Shown in pieces: positions 17,537-25,899 of a DNA stretch of 33,704 bases. The DNA is from Marinomonas foliarum (GTDB taxonomy: Bacteria > Pseudomonadota > Gammaproteobacteria > Pseudomonadales > Marinomonadaceae). A program made the translations under genes and the position numbers. The notes beneath the pieces were generated by a model that ran no database searches, was not told the DNA's origin, and worked only from the letters and a program-made list of their open reading frames with translations. The stretch covers positions 1 through 33,704 of the forward strand of contig NZ_QPJQ01000024.1 of assembly GCF_003337275.1 (NCBI RefSeq), given 5' to 3'. The first letter of the stretch is position 1. Every line of letters starts with the position of its first letter.

Positions 17537-18379
17537 ATGAATCCAGAAACTAATCAACAGATTAGCCTCGCACGACGCGCATGGAATATTCGCAGAAAGT
17601 CTGTGCTTATGGGGGCAGTTCAAGGGCAAGGCTATGTAGGTCAAGCCTTAGGTGTTTCCGATGTGCTCGCTGCATCTTACTTTCATGCTCTAAAATTCCG
17701 TCCAGAAGATCCTGAGTGGGAGGGTCGTGACCGCTTTCTTTTATCAATAGGCCATTACGCTATTGCCTTATATGCGGCTTTACTTGAAGCAGAAGTACTT
17801 CCGGAATATGAATTAGAAACCTACGGAACAGACAATAGCCGCCTTCCTATGTCTGGAATGGCTTCTTACACGCCTGGCATGGAAATAACAGGCGGATCGC
17901 TTGGCCATGGCTTGGGAATTGCTGTAGGCATGGCGCTAGGCCTTAAAGCGAAGCATTCAGACTCTTTTGTATATAATCTGATGTCTGATGGAGAGCTAGG
18001 TGAAGGCTCCACATGGGAAGCTGCGATGTCTGGCGCCCATCACAAGCTAGATAACTTAATTTGTATTATCGATTTCAATAATCAACAAGCCGATGGCCCC
18101 TCAACAGAAACACTATCCTCTGAACCCCTAGATAAAAAATGGGAAGCCTTTGGCTGGTTTACCCAACGTATCGACGGCAATGATATGGATGCAGTGGTCG
18201 AGGCATTTGACAAGGCTCGAAATCATGATCAACCCGTGCCACGGGTAATCATTTGCAACACAAAAATGTGTAAAGGCATTCCTTTTCTTGAGGAGCGTGA
18301 AATAACCCATTTTGTCCGAGTTGAAGCCGATGAATGGGAAAAAGCCCTTAATGTTTTAGAAGAAGGAAAACCAGCATGA
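17537..18379 (+). CDS. Split transketolase, N-terminal (TPP-binding) subunit
   Basis: The 280-residue thiamine-diphosphate/Mg-binding half of a two-gene transketolase. Seen: GHYAIALYA (H73), GGSLGHGLG (119-127), and the TPP motif SDGELGEG (150-157) followed by DFNNQQADG (179-187). The first glycine of the usual GDG is a serine here. Full-length house-keeping transketolases exceed 600 residues; this and the next gene together make about that length. Split forms are known in archaea and in specialised sugar pathways such as apulose-4-phosphate (AptAB) and sulfoquinovose (SqwGH) catabolism. Its stop overlaps the next start (ATGA). Confidence 0.9.
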   Translation: MNPETNQQISLARRAWNIRRKSVLMGAVQGQGYVGQALGVSDVLAASYFHALKFRPEDPEWEGRDRFLLSIGHYAIALYAALLEAEVLPEYELETYGTDNSRLPMSGMASYTPGMEITGGSLGHGLGIAVGMALGLKAKHSDSFVYNLMSDGELGEGSTWEAAMSGAHHKLDNLICIIDFNNQQADGPSTETLSSEPLDKKWEAFGWFTQRIDGNDMDAVVEAFDKARNHDQPVPRVIICNTKMCKGIPFLEEREITHFVRVEADEWEKALNVLEEGKPA

Positions 18380-19413
18380 GTATGAGCCGTCGATCATCTA
18401 AATGGGAGCCTCGCAAACCAGTTCCTGCTGAAGAACGCCAATTAACATCTGCAATGATTGCCTCACTTGGTGCAGAAGGTTTGCCAACGGTATCCGCACC
18501 ATTCGGTCACGCATTAGCCGAGTTGGCTAACGAACAAAAAAATATTGTAGGTTTAACTGCTGACCTTGCTAAGTACACGGATTTACATGTATTTGCACAA
18601 AAGCATCCCGAACGTTTTTATCAAATGGGCATGGCCGAACAACTACTATTTAGTGCCGCTGCTGGTATGGCTAAAGAAGGCTTTATCCCTTTTGCCACAA
18701 CGTATTCCGTCTTTGCTTCCCGAAGAGCCTATGATTTCATCTGCATGGCAATCGCGGAGGACAACTTACCGGTAAAAATAGTCTGTGGCTTACCTGGACT
18801 AACGACTGGGTATGGACCAAGTCATCAAGCAACCGAAGACGTCGCTATTTTCCGCGGCATGCCGAATATGACGATCGTTGACCCCTGTGACGCAATTGAT
18901 ACAGCTCAAGCAGTACCAGTAATTGCAGCTCATGACGGGCCTGTTTACATGCGACTACTACGCGGTAAAGTTCCTTCAGTACTTCAAGATTACGATTACA
19001 AATTCGAATTGGGTAAAGCAAAAAACCTGACCGAAGGCAACGATGTGCTAATCATCTCATCAGGCTTCATGACTATGCGGGCTCTTGAAGTAGCTAATAC
19101 ATTAAAAGCAGATAATATTGGCGTTAGTGTATTACATACACCAACTATTAAGCCCCTTGATACTGAGACCATTATTAAAGAATGCTCAAAAAAAGGACGC
19201 CTAGTTGTTGTTGCTGAAAACCATACTGAAATTGGTGGTTTGGGTGAAGCCGTTGCAATGACACTCATGAAAAATCAGGTGTTCCCAGTATTAAAACAAA
19301 TAGCGCTACCGGATGAATTTTTAGATGCCGGTGCCCTTCCTGTACTGCACGACCAATACGGCATTTCCGTATCCGCCATGCTTACTAAAATAAAAATGTG
19401 GTTAAACAAATAA
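18376..19413 (+). CDS. Split transketolase, C-terminal subunit
   Basis: A 345-residue partner of the preceding gene, with the pyrimidine-binding domain first and the C-terminal transketolase domain after about residue 215. E88 in MGMAEQ is the catalytic glutamate that activates thiamine diphosphate. GPSHQATEDVAIFRGMPNM (about 155-173) and YMRLLRGK (about 196-203) are typical of the group. Together the two subunits should transfer a two-carbon ketol unit between sugars. The first ATG overlaps the preceding stop; an in-frame ATG two codons later is an alternative. The SDR gene starts 10 bp after its stop. Confidence 0.9.
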   Translation: MSMSRRSSKWEPRKPVPAEERQLTSAMIASLGAEGLPTVSAPFGHALAELANEQKNIVGLTADLAKYTDLHVFAQKHPERFYQMGMAEQLLFSAAAGMAKEGFIPFATTYSVFASRRAYDFICMAIAEDNLPVKIVCGLPGLTTGYGPSHQATEDVAIFRGMPNMTIVDPCDAIDTAQAVPVIAAHDGPVYMRLLRGKVPSVLQDYDYKFELGKAKNLTEGNDVLIISSGFMTMRALEVANTLKADNIGVSVLHTPTIKPLDTETIIKECSKKGRLVVVAENHTEIGGLGEAVAMTLMKNQVFPVLKQIALPDEFLDAGALPVLHDQYGISVSAMLTKIKMWLNK

Positions 19414-19423
19414 GGATCTATCA

Positions 19424-20176
19424 ATGGGTATTCTTTCAGGTAAATTCGCCATTATTACTGGCGCGGCATCTAAAAATGGTTTGGGTAAAGCAACAGCAAA
19501 ATTATTTGCTGAACACGGCGCAACAGTCGCCATCCTAGACCTTAATCTTGATCAAGCTATCGAAGCTGCAGCGGACCTTGGCACTCAACACATAGGCTTA
19601 GCTTGTAACGTCGTCAAGGAAGAAGACTGCCAAATCGCTGTCGCAACATTATTAGAAAAGTGGGAACGCATTGACATATTAGTGAACAATGCAGGAATAA
19701 CCCAGCCTTTAAAAATAATGGACATCAAAGGTGAGAATTACGATGCGGTATTAGATGTAAACCTTCGCGGCACTCTTTTGATGAGCCAAGCTGTTATTCC
19801 TGCTATGCGAACACAAAAAACCGGCTCTATTGTGAATATCTCTTCTGTTTCAGCTCAACGTGGCGGTGGTGTTTTTGGTGGTCCGCATTATTCTGCAGCA
19901 AAAGCAGGTGTTCTAGGTCTAACAAAAGCCATGGCTCGCGAACTGGCTCCTTCTAATATTCGCTCAAATGCTATTTGCCCAGGTTTTATTGGAACGGATA
20001 TAACAGCTGGAAAAATGGATGACGCGATGTATGCCAAAGTAATGGAAGGTATACCAATGGCTCGCGCAGGAAAAGCTGAAGAAGTTGCTGGATGCTGCTT
20101 ATTCTTAGCGTCAGATCTTTCAAGCTATGTAACTGGCTCCGAAGTAGATGTTAATGGCGGATCTCTAATTCACTAA
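19424..20176 (+). CDS. Short-chain dehydrogenase/reductase
   Basis: A 250-residue NAD(P)-dependent oxidoreductase of the classical SDR family. The dinucleotide site is TGAASKNGLG (12-21), a longer variant of TGxxxGxG. NNAG is at 88-91 and the catalytic residues are N113, S143, Y156 and K160 (YSAAK). D38 at the end of the second strand (AILDLN) favours NAD over NADP. It is the last gene of the transketolase operon, so it probably oxidises a polyol or sugar acid to the keto substrate of the transketolase, or reduces a product. FabG of fatty-acid synthesis is unlikely in this context. Confidence 0.88.
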   Translation: MGILSGKFAIITGAASKNGLGKATAKLFAEHGATVAILDLNLDQAIEAAADLGTQHIGLACNVVKEEDCQIAVATLLEKWERIDILVNNAGITQPLKIMDIKGENYDAVLDVNLRGTLLMSQAVIPAMRTQKTGSIVNISSVSAQRGGGVFGGPHYSAAKAGVLGLTKAMARELAPSNIRSNAICPGFIGTDITAGKMDDAMYAKVMEGIPMARAGKAEEVAGCCLFLASDLSSYVTGSEVDVNGGSLIH

Positions 20177-20224
20177 CGAATACACGTTAGAGATGCCTAA
20201 CTGAATTTACGGTGTAATACTTTT

Positions 20225-20247
20225 GCCCCGCCTTGCGGGGCTTTTTT
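20225..20247 (+). terminator. Intrinsic terminator of the transketolase-SDR operon
   Basis: A 7-bp GC-only stem, GCCCCGC / GCGGGGC, with loop CTT, followed by six T residues. It lies 48 bp after the SDR stop on the same strand. Confidence 0.93.
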
Positions 20248-20315
20248 ATGGATCAAAAAAATATTATCTTGCATATAAACCAATCCACTCTCTACGCTAG
20301 ACAAAGAAGCCCTGC

Positions 20316-20765
20316 CTATTTCGTCATGAGCATTGGGCCAGTGCCTTTCTCACCCAACTCATCATAAGGGTTAAGAAGCCGACACCTTTCCAGAGAAAGA
20401 CAACCACAACCGATACAATCAGCCATCATTTCTTTCAGCTCAACCAATTGGGTGATCTTCTTATCAAGCTCATTTTGCCATCTGGCGCCCAACGCCTCCC
20501 AATCATCTATAGTAACGCGGGTGCGATTGGGCAACCCTTCAAGCTCCAATAAAATATCCTCCAAAGAAAAGCCTGTTCGCTGAGCAACCTGAATAATAGA
20601 AACAACCCGAATGACATGCTTTGGATACTGCCTATGGTTAGATGTATTTCTTTGGCTCTTGATTAGCCCTTTTCTTTCATAGAAATGCAAAGCCGACACC
20701 GACACACCAGTTCTTTCACTTAACACTCCCACTGAAATCCATTCAGGCATTATTATTTTTCGCAT
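20316..20765 (-). CDS. soxR: Redox-sensitive transcriptional activator SoxR
   Basis: A MerR-family dimer with a [2Fe-2S] cluster that activates target promoters when oxidised by redox-cycling compounds. The 149-residue protein has the MerR helix-turn-helix (WISVGVLSERTGVSVSALHFYERKGLI, about 9-35), a dimerisation helix, and the cluster motif C-x2-C-x-C-x5-C with C117, C120, C122 and C128. A second in-frame ATG five codons later could be the start. It is divergent from an MFS exporter gene with a SoxR box between. No soxS is seen; in most non-enteric bacteria SoxR controls exporters and reductases directly. Confidence 0.95.
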   Translation of the reverse strand: MRKIIMPEWISVGVLSERTGVSVSALHFYERKGLIKSQRNTSNHRQYPKHVIRVVSIIQVAQRTGFSLEDILLELEGLPNRTRVTIDDWEALGARWQNELDKKITQLVELKEMMADCIGCGCLSLERCRLLNPYDELGEKGTGPMLMTK

Positions 20766-20772
20766 TTAACGC

Positions 20773-20803
20773 TTGACCTAAACTTAAGTTGAGGTATCAG
20801 AAT
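20773..20803 (+). promoter_or_regulatory. SoxR-box promoter of the MFS-reductase operon
   Basis: TTGACC (-35, 20773-20778) and CAGAAT (-10, 20798-20803) are separated by 19 bp, the over-long spacer typical of MerR-family activated promoters. Within it lies the near-perfect 18-bp dyad CCTAAACTTAAGTTGAGG (20777-20794), very close to the known SoxR box CCTCAAGTTAACTTGAGG. It sits 8 bp before the soxR start, so SoxR bound there could also repress its own gene. Confidence 0.85.
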
Positions 20804-20896
20804 AGCTATAAACCCAAGCTAACTCAAGCCAGTACTTAATAAACAGCTGAGAAAACACTTGAGAAAATACCATCTACATTCAGGAAGAGAACCTTA

Positions 20897-22090
20897 ATGA
20901 AAAATGACTTATTAGAATCCAGAGCTCTTTGCCTGCTGCTAATTTCTACATTAACCGTGATGTCCAACGCCACTATTGCTCCGGCATTACCAGGATTAGC
21001 CAACGAGTTTTCGGGAACACCTTCAGCCGATTTCTGGGTAAAAATGCTATTACCTATCCCAGCTTTATTTGTGGTGATTTTTGCGCCGATCTTAGGCTGG
21101 ACAGCGGATAAGTTCGGTCGCCGAAATCAAATCATCATTGCGACGACCATCTTTGCCATCGCCGGAGCTGCTGGCGCACAGCTGCAAGACTTAGAAGCTA
21201 TTATTATCAGCCGAGCCATTCTGGGCATATGTGTCGCTGGACTAATGACCGCTGTAACGGCGTTAATAACCGATTATTATTCTGGTCCGAAAAGAAGCCA
21301 ATTTATGGGACTACAACAAGCTTTCTCCAATATTGGCGGCATTCTTTTCATCGTTACAGCGGGCTATTTAGCAGGCATCAGCGCTCGACTGCCTTTTTAT
21401 ATCTACGCCATTGCTATTCTGTTGCTTCCGCTCATATTCCTGTCTATTCGTGACAGCAAGCAAATCAATCAGCCAAACGATAACCAACAAGACGATACCA
21501 ATACCAGCTGGAAGCTACCGCTCATCGGCTGCTCTCTTCTCCTTTTTTGCCACTTAATCGTCTTTTATATCCTGCCAACACAAATTCCATTTTTTATGGT
21601 GGATATTGGTATCACTGATCCAAGTAAGTCAGGTCTGGCAATAGGAATGGGGACATTAATCGCCGCGATAACGGGGGTGTTCTTTGGCAAGCTGGTTGCT
21701 AAAATCCAAAGCTACGGCGTCGCACTCATCGGCTTTGTATCCATGAGCCTTGGTATGCTCGTGCTATCACAAGCCACCTCGTTCAGCTTAGTTATTCTCG
21801 GTTGCGGCCTCATGGGTGCTTGCATGGGATTGGTAATGCCAAATTTCATGGTAAAGGGCATGGCGCTTGCGCCAAACAACAAGCGCGGACTCGCATCTGG
21901 CGTGCTGACAAGTAGCATCTTCATTGGGCAATTTGTTTCACCTTTTGTCACCTCAACTCTTATCGCCAAGTTTGGATACAGTGACTTTTACTTATTAGCA
22001 GGGGCTTTTACTTTAGTTCTAGCCATTGCAGGCGCAGCCACTCTGAAAAAACAATCTACTCTCACTACAAACGTCAATAAAGGAAACTAA
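20897..22090 (+). CDS. MFS drug/metabolite exporter, SoxR target
   Basis: A 397-residue, 12-segment major facilitator protein. Motif A of the family appears as GWTADKFGRRNQI (about 73-85) in the loop between segments 2 and 3. Helix 4 carries SRAILGICVAGLM. AGGAAGAG precedes the ATG. From the SoxR-box promoter and the reductase behind it, it probably expels a redox-active toxic compound such as a phenazine or quinone. The exact substrate cannot be read from the sequence. Confidence 0.87.
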   Translation: MKNDLLESRALCLLLISTLTVMSNATIAPALPGLANEFSGTPSADFWVKMLLPIPALFVVIFAPILGWTADKFGRRNQIIIATTIFAIAGAAGAQLQDLEAIIISRAILGICVAGLMTAVTALITDYYSGPKRSQFMGLQQAFSNIGGILFIVTAGYLAGISARLPFYIYAIAILLLPLIFLSIRDSKQINQPNDNQQDDTNTSWKLPLIGCSLLLFCHLIVFYILPTQIPFFMVDIGITDPSKSGLAIGMGTLIAAITGVFFGKLVAKIQSYGVALIGFVSMSLGMLVLSQATSFSLVILGCGLMGACMGLVMPNFMVKGMALAPNNKRGLASGVLTSSIFIGQFVSPFVTSTLIAKFGYSDFYLLAGAFTLVLAIAGAATLKKQSTLTTNVNKGN

Positions 22091-22091
22091 A

Positions 22092-22619
22092 ATGAAAGTA
22101 CTGGCCTTCGGCACAAGCAGCAGCAAAAACTCTATCAACAAGAAACTGGCTTTTTATGCTGCCCAGCAAATCAACAACGCAGACGTGTCACTAATCGACA
22201 TTAACGACTTTGAAATGCCAATCTATAGCGAAGACAGAGAAAAAGAGTCAGGCATTCCGCAGCTCGCGCATGATTTTTATAAGGCAATAGGCTCGGCCGA
22301 TAGCATCGTGATGTCATTCGCCGAATACAACGGTTCTTATACTTCTGCCTATAAAAACCTATTCGACTGGACATCCCGAATAGACATGAAAGTTTTTCAG
22401 AATAAAGCTGTTCTTATGCTATCCACCTCACCGGGCCCCAGTGGAGCGCAAAGCGTTTTAGCTGCCGCACAAGCCTCAGCATCCTACTTTGCAGCGAGCG
22501 TAATCGGTGCCATATCATTACCGAGCTTCTTTGATAACTTTGATACAACAAAGGGAGTGGTTACCGATGAAACATTTAAACAACACCTATTAAGCAGTAT
22601 TGATAAGCTTTCTTTTTAA
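22092..22619 (+). CDS. NADPH-dependent FMN reductase family protein
   Basis: A 175-residue flavodoxin-like reductase. FMN phosphate loop: GTSSSKNSINKKLA (residues 7-20). The second flavin motif is AEYNGSYTSAYKNLFDW (about 77-93), close to PEYNGS..ALKN of the ChrR/YieF/azoreductase group. The start is two bases after the exporter stop, so the two are one operon under SoxR. It may carry out two-electron reduction of quinones or similar compounds, avoiding redox cycling. Confidence 0.88.
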   Translation: MKVLAFGTSSSKNSINKKLAFYAAQQINNADVSLIDINDFEMPIYSEDREKESGIPQLAHDFYKAIGSADSIVMSFAEYNGSYTSAYKNLFDWTSRIDMKVFQNKAVLMLSTSPGPSGAQSVLAAAQASASYFAASVIGAISLPSFFDNFDTTKGVVTDETFKQHLLSSIDKLSF

Positions 22620-22630
22620 TTAAAATGCCC

Positions 22631-22669
22631 CAAAAAAGTAACAGCAAGATTCATACTCTCGCTGTTACT
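22631..22669 (-). terminator. Intrinsic terminator of greB
   Basis: AGTAACAGC (22637-22645) pairs with GCTGTTACT (22661-22669); AGA/TCT can extend it past one mismatch, leaving a seven-base loop. On the minus strand a run of T follows (TTTTTTG). It lies between the convergent reductase gene and greB. Confidence 0.8.
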
Positions 22670-22701
22670 CTCAACACACTCTAGTCTAAATACTTTGTGA
22701 G

Positions 22702-23214
22702 CTATAAGGATGGGATTGGGTGATACTCAATACTATCTATCGTGTAGGTTTTTTCTCCCGCTGCCAGACGAATAGTCACGTCATCATCTTCTTGTTTTTT
22801 CAATAGTGCTTTTGCCACAGGTGAGTCAACACTTATATAAGCTGAATTGTGATCCAATTCATCTGGCCCGACAATACGATGTGTACGCAGCTCGCCATCC
22901 TCATCCTCTAAGGTCACCCAAGCACCAAAAAAAACCCGCGACTGATCTGTAGGAAGACGATCAACCACGGTACAGATATCCAAACGTTTTTCCAGATAGC
23001 GTACCCGACGATCGATTTCTCGCAGCTGTTTTTTACCATAGATATATTCCGCATTCTCAGAACGATCACCTTGCGCTGCCGCCTCTCGGACGGTTTCCGT
23101 GACAGCTGGACGCTTTTCTTTCCACAAATACTTAAGCTCAGCCAGCAAGGTTTGAGCACCTTCGTGGGTTATGTATGCAGATTTTGGTGGAGATGGTGGA
23201 CGATATCGACTCAT
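22702..23214 (-). CDS. greB: Transcription elongation factor GreB
   Basis: GreB enters the secondary channel of RNA polymerase and stimulates cleavage of backtracked RNA. I use the ATG at 23214 (170 residues): it gives the normal start MSRYRPPSPPKSAYIT and has AAGAAGG nine bases upstream; the longer upstream frame adds an unrelated 31 residues. The coiled-coil domain (about 12-85) carries the tip acidic residues in GDRSENAEYIYGKK, and the C-terminal FKBP-like domain has VGPDELD and ISVDSPVAKALL. It is somewhat longer than the E. coli 158 residues. Terminators lie on both sides, so it is monocistronic. Confidence 0.95.
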   Translation of the reverse strand: MSRYRPPSPPKSAYITHEGAQTLLAELKYLWKEKRPAVTETVREAAAQGDRSENAEYIYGKKQLREIDRRVRYLEKRLDICTVVDRLPTDQSRVFFGAWVTLEDEDGELRTHRIVGPDELDHNSAYISVDSPVAKALLKKQEDDDVTIRLAAGEKTYTIDSIEYHPIPSL

Positions 23215-23250
23215 TAATAGCAGCCTTCTTTTAACAATAAAAACTAACCA

Positions 23251-23292
23251 GTAAAAACAAAAATGCCGCCAGCTATTATTACTGGCGGCATT
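23251..23292 (-). terminator. Intrinsic terminator of mscS
   Basis: A perfect 11-bp stem, AATGCCGCCAG / CTGGCGGCATT (23262-23272 and 23282-23292), with a nine-base loop and a T-rich tail on the minus strand (TTTGTTTTTAC). It lies 36 bp after the mscS stop. Confidence 0.9.
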
Positions 23293-23327
23293 ACATATAT
23301 TTAGCAATCAGACATTAATTTAAAAAA

Positions 23328-24158
23328 CTATGACTCTTGCTTATGAACATGAACATCCATTTGAGGATATGGAATACCAACGCCACGCTCATCAAAGGTG
23401 TATTTAATTTTTTCTAAAAGGTCTGCACGCACAGTCCAGTAATCGCCCGATGCAACCCATGGGCGCAAGAAGAAGTTCACCGAACTGTCAGCCAGCTCAG
23501 AGACCGCGATTAAGCACGCAGGATCTTTTAATATACGCTCATCAGCATTAACAATTTCTTCCATTATCTGCTTAGCCAAACGAATATCAGCATCGTAGCT
23601 AATGCCAATAACAAGGTCTAAACGACGAGTCGATTCACGAGAGAAGTTCACAATAGAGCCATTCATTACAGAAGAGTTTGGCACGATGATAACGCGATTA
23701 TCTGGCGTTTTAAGATGAGTATGAAATAGCTCAATACGATTAACCGTCCCCATTTGGCCGCCAGCATCAATAAAGTCACCAGAGCGGAATGGACGTAATA
23801 TAATAATCAACACACCTGATGCAAAGTTAGACAAGGATCCCTGCAATGCAAGACCGACAGCCAAACCTGCAGCACCAAGAATCGCTATAAAGGATGTCGT
23901 CTCTACTCCAATTTGACCAAGCGCCATCAGAGCAACGCCAGCAAACATCAGAGCATATAAAATGCTCGATGCGAAGCCTGCAACCGCCTGATCAACGGAC
24001 CCTTTCAGCAATCGCTTCTCACACCAACGAGCCACTTTGGAAGCGATGAACTTACCCACAAAGAAAACAACAAGACCAATTACTAAGTTGATAACACTAT
24101 CAGCCAACCAAGGCATCAGCTCGGAGCCTTGATCAAATAACGACTCTAACTCATTCAT
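23328..24158 (-). CDS. mscS: Small-conductance mechanosensitive channel
   Basis: An inner-membrane heptameric channel that opens under membrane tension to release solutes on hypo-osmotic shock. The 276-residue length fits MscS of E. coli (286). Three membrane helices cover about 20-125. The pore helix has the Gly/Ala packing pattern FIAILGAAGLAVGLALQGSLSNFASGV (about 91-117). The cytoplasmic beta domain begins RPFRSGDFIDAGG and ends VGIPYPQMDVHV. The next gene upstream is 37 bp away on the same strand, so it may be cotranscribed. Confidence 0.95.
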   Translation of the reverse strand: MNELESLFDQGSELMPWLADSVINLVIGLVVFFVGKFIASKVARWCEKRLLKGSVDQAVAGFASSILYALMFAGVALMALGQIGVETTSFIAILGAAGLAVGLALQGSLSNFASGVLIIILRPFRSGDFIDAGGQMGTVNRIELFHTHLKTPDNRVIIVPNSSVMNGSIVNFSRESTRRLDLVIGISYDADIRLAKQIMEEIVNADERILKDPACLIAVSELADSSVNFFLRPWVASGDYWTVRADLLEKIKYTFDERGVGIPYPQMDVHVHKQES

Positions 24159-24195
24159 AATATTTAATTCCCTTACTATTCCACTTTAAATTTAA

Positions 24196-24567
24196 TCAGA
24201 TTAAATAATTTGATTTATGCTGCCACTCATCAAGTAATTTTTCCAGCTGAGAAACGCCATTCCTATTAAAAAGCACACAAGATTGCCCATTAATAGAGTG
24301 TAATCCTTTAACGCCAGACTCATCAATCAGCAAGCATTGCTCCCTTAGGGCATCTACAGCACCATCATCCCGCACACTCATGCCCAAGAAAGCACTCCAT
24401 TCATGTTCTGGTAAAGCACCTTTAATCGCCTTATCTAACAATGCAATGCACTGTGCTTGCGTCATCCTATAATAGGGTACTTTTGATTGATGACGAATAA
24501 AAAACAACGTCAATGCAAGCAACAACAAAAAAAGGCAACCGATAGAAACTAGAAGCTGGACCAACAT
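24196..24567 (-). CDS. Hypothetical membrane-anchored protein
   Basis: A 123-residue protein with one N-terminal membrane segment (about 3-24) and a soluble cytoplasmic-looking remainder. I do not recognise a domain. Its ATG shares one base with the stop of the upstream DUF2489 gene (TAATG), so translation is probably coupled. Both proteins have the same layout, one N-terminal helix plus about 100 soluble residues, and may work as a pair. The mscS gene follows 37 bp later. Confidence 0.7.
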   Translation of the reverse strand: MLVQLLVSIGCLFLLLLALTLFFIRHQSKVPYYRMTQAQCIALLDKAIKGALPEHEWSAFLGMSVRDDGAVDALREQCLLIDESGVKGLHSINGQSCVLFNRNGVSQLEKLLDEWQHKSNYLI

Positions 24568-25025
24568 TATTTAAAATCATAGGCAAGTAATGAATCTTTC
24601 GCCCTTAGAAGATGCTCTGCATGCTCCACCTCATAGCCATCCATCTCAAGTCGAAACTTCATTTTCGCAGGCTTGGGCAGATCCCCCCACTGATCGTGGG
24701 TAGGTATGTGCATTGTTTTCTCTGTAACAATATAAAATGCCGAGATATCTTCATGTGTCGATAAATCTTCGCTAAGCTGGTCCAACAAATGCTTAATTCG
24801 AATGCTGGCTTCAATCCAATTAAGCTCTTCTGTCCCTACCGTTTTCAAAAGCACTCGAATACTATCAATTCTTTTTTGACGCTCTTCCAAGAAACGGTCT
24901 TCTCCTGCACGAATTTTTTTCTCTCGCAGTTTATTCATCTTCAATTGGCGTCTAATAAACCAAAGAGAGACTGCAATCACACCAACACAACAAACTAAAA
25001 CGACTAAAAACGCAGTAAAAGACAT
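24567..25025 (-). CDS. DUF2489 family membrane-anchored protein
   Basis: A 152-residue protein with an N-terminal membrane segment (about 4-23), a charged coiled stretch (about 24-60: KLREKKIRAGEDRFLEERQKR) and a soluble part that fits DUF2489, with LNWIEASIRIKHLLDQL and IPTHDQWGDLPKPAKMKFR. The family has no assigned function. It is 27 bp after the IMPase-like gene and overlaps the next gene by one base. Confidence 0.7.
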   Translation of the reverse strand: MSFTAFLVVLVCCVGVIAVSLWFIRRQLKMNKLREKKIRAGEDRFLEERQKRIDSIRVLLKTVGTEELNWIEASIRIKHLLDQLSEDLSTHEDISAFYIVTEKTMHIPTHDQWGDLPKPAKMKFRLEMDGYEVEHAEHLLRAKDSLLAYDFK

Positions 25026-25052
25026 AAAACACCCTATCCAAATAACACAATC

Positions 25053-25865
25053 TTACTTTTCGAGATAAGTAAGCGACAACATAGCATCAAACAAACCCGG
25101 CGTAGAAACCAAAAGACCTTCACCATTCACCACAACAGGCCAACTATCAGAAGGTTGAAGATAACGCCCAACCTGAGCACCCGCTTCTTCCGCTATTAAA
25201 GTACCGGCAGCCATATCCCATGGTTTCACACTTTCAAAATAGGCATCCAAACGACCTGCAGCCACCCAACATAAGTCCAAAGCTGCAGAGCCATTACGTC
25301 GCACATCCTGACAGTGGTGCAAAATACGCGAAACTCTTTCGAGAATAGGTAATAACGCATCTTTTTGATAAGGAAAGCCAGTCGCTACCAATGCATTTCG
25401 TCGTTCTTTCGCACCGGATACCGCCAAACGCTCTTCATTACAGTAAGCACCTTCACCTTTAATAGCCCAAAAGCACTCTTCTAAAAAAGGGGCATTAACA
25501 ACACCTAAAACACGCTCATTGCCAATATAGAGACCAATAGAAACGGCAACATGATGATGTCCATGTGCAAAGTTCACCGTTCCATCTATAGGGTCAATTA
25601 CCCAAACGGGGGTGCTGTTACCGACACTAGCAAGATCCAAACTCGGTGACGACTCTTCGGACAAAATACAATGCAAAGGGTAACGCGCAAGGATGCTGGA
25701 ACAAATATATTGATCGACGGCAATATCTGTGGTCGTTACCAATTCATGGTCCATTTTATAATCCCGCACAAAAGTTGACTCAGCTCTTGCTGCAACAATC
25801 ATTTCGCCCGCTTTAACGGCAAGCTCTTTGGCAAAATCCAACCATTCAACAGCGTTATCTTGCAC
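25053..25865 (-). CDS. Inositol monophosphatase family protein (SuhB-like)
   Basis: A 270-residue Mg2+-dependent phosphatase of the IMPase fold. Metal ligands: E70 in LSEES, D91 and D94 in DPIDGTVNF (91-99), and D217 in PWDMAAG (215-221). The substrate may be myo-inositol 1-phosphate or another small phosphate such as PAP. In E. coli the relative SuhB also works in rRNA antitermination complexes, but sequence alone cannot assign that here. It is in line with the esterase upstream (34-bp gap) and DUF2489 downstream. Confidence 0.88.
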   Translation of the reverse strand: MQDNAVEWLDFAKELAVKAGEMIVAARAESTFVRDYKMDHELVTTTDIAVDQYICSSILARYPLHCILSEESSPSLDLASVGNSTPVWVIDPIDGTVNFAHGHHHVAVSIGLYIGNERVLGVVNAPFLEECFWAIKGEGAYCNEERLAVSGAKERRNALVATGFPYQKDALLPILERVSRILHHCQDVRRNGSAALDLCWVAAGRLDAYFESVKPWDMAAGTLIAEEAGAQVGRYLQPSDSWPVVVNGEGLLVSTPGLFDAMLSLTYLEK

Positions 25866-25899
25866 ACTCCCCCCCTTTTTTAAAATAAGTATCTCGGAC

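Noticed and set aside
23215..23307. Longer N-terminus of GreB (31 extra residues)
   Set aside because: The extension is unlike any GreB and covers the mscS terminator; the ATG at 23214 has a good ribosome site.
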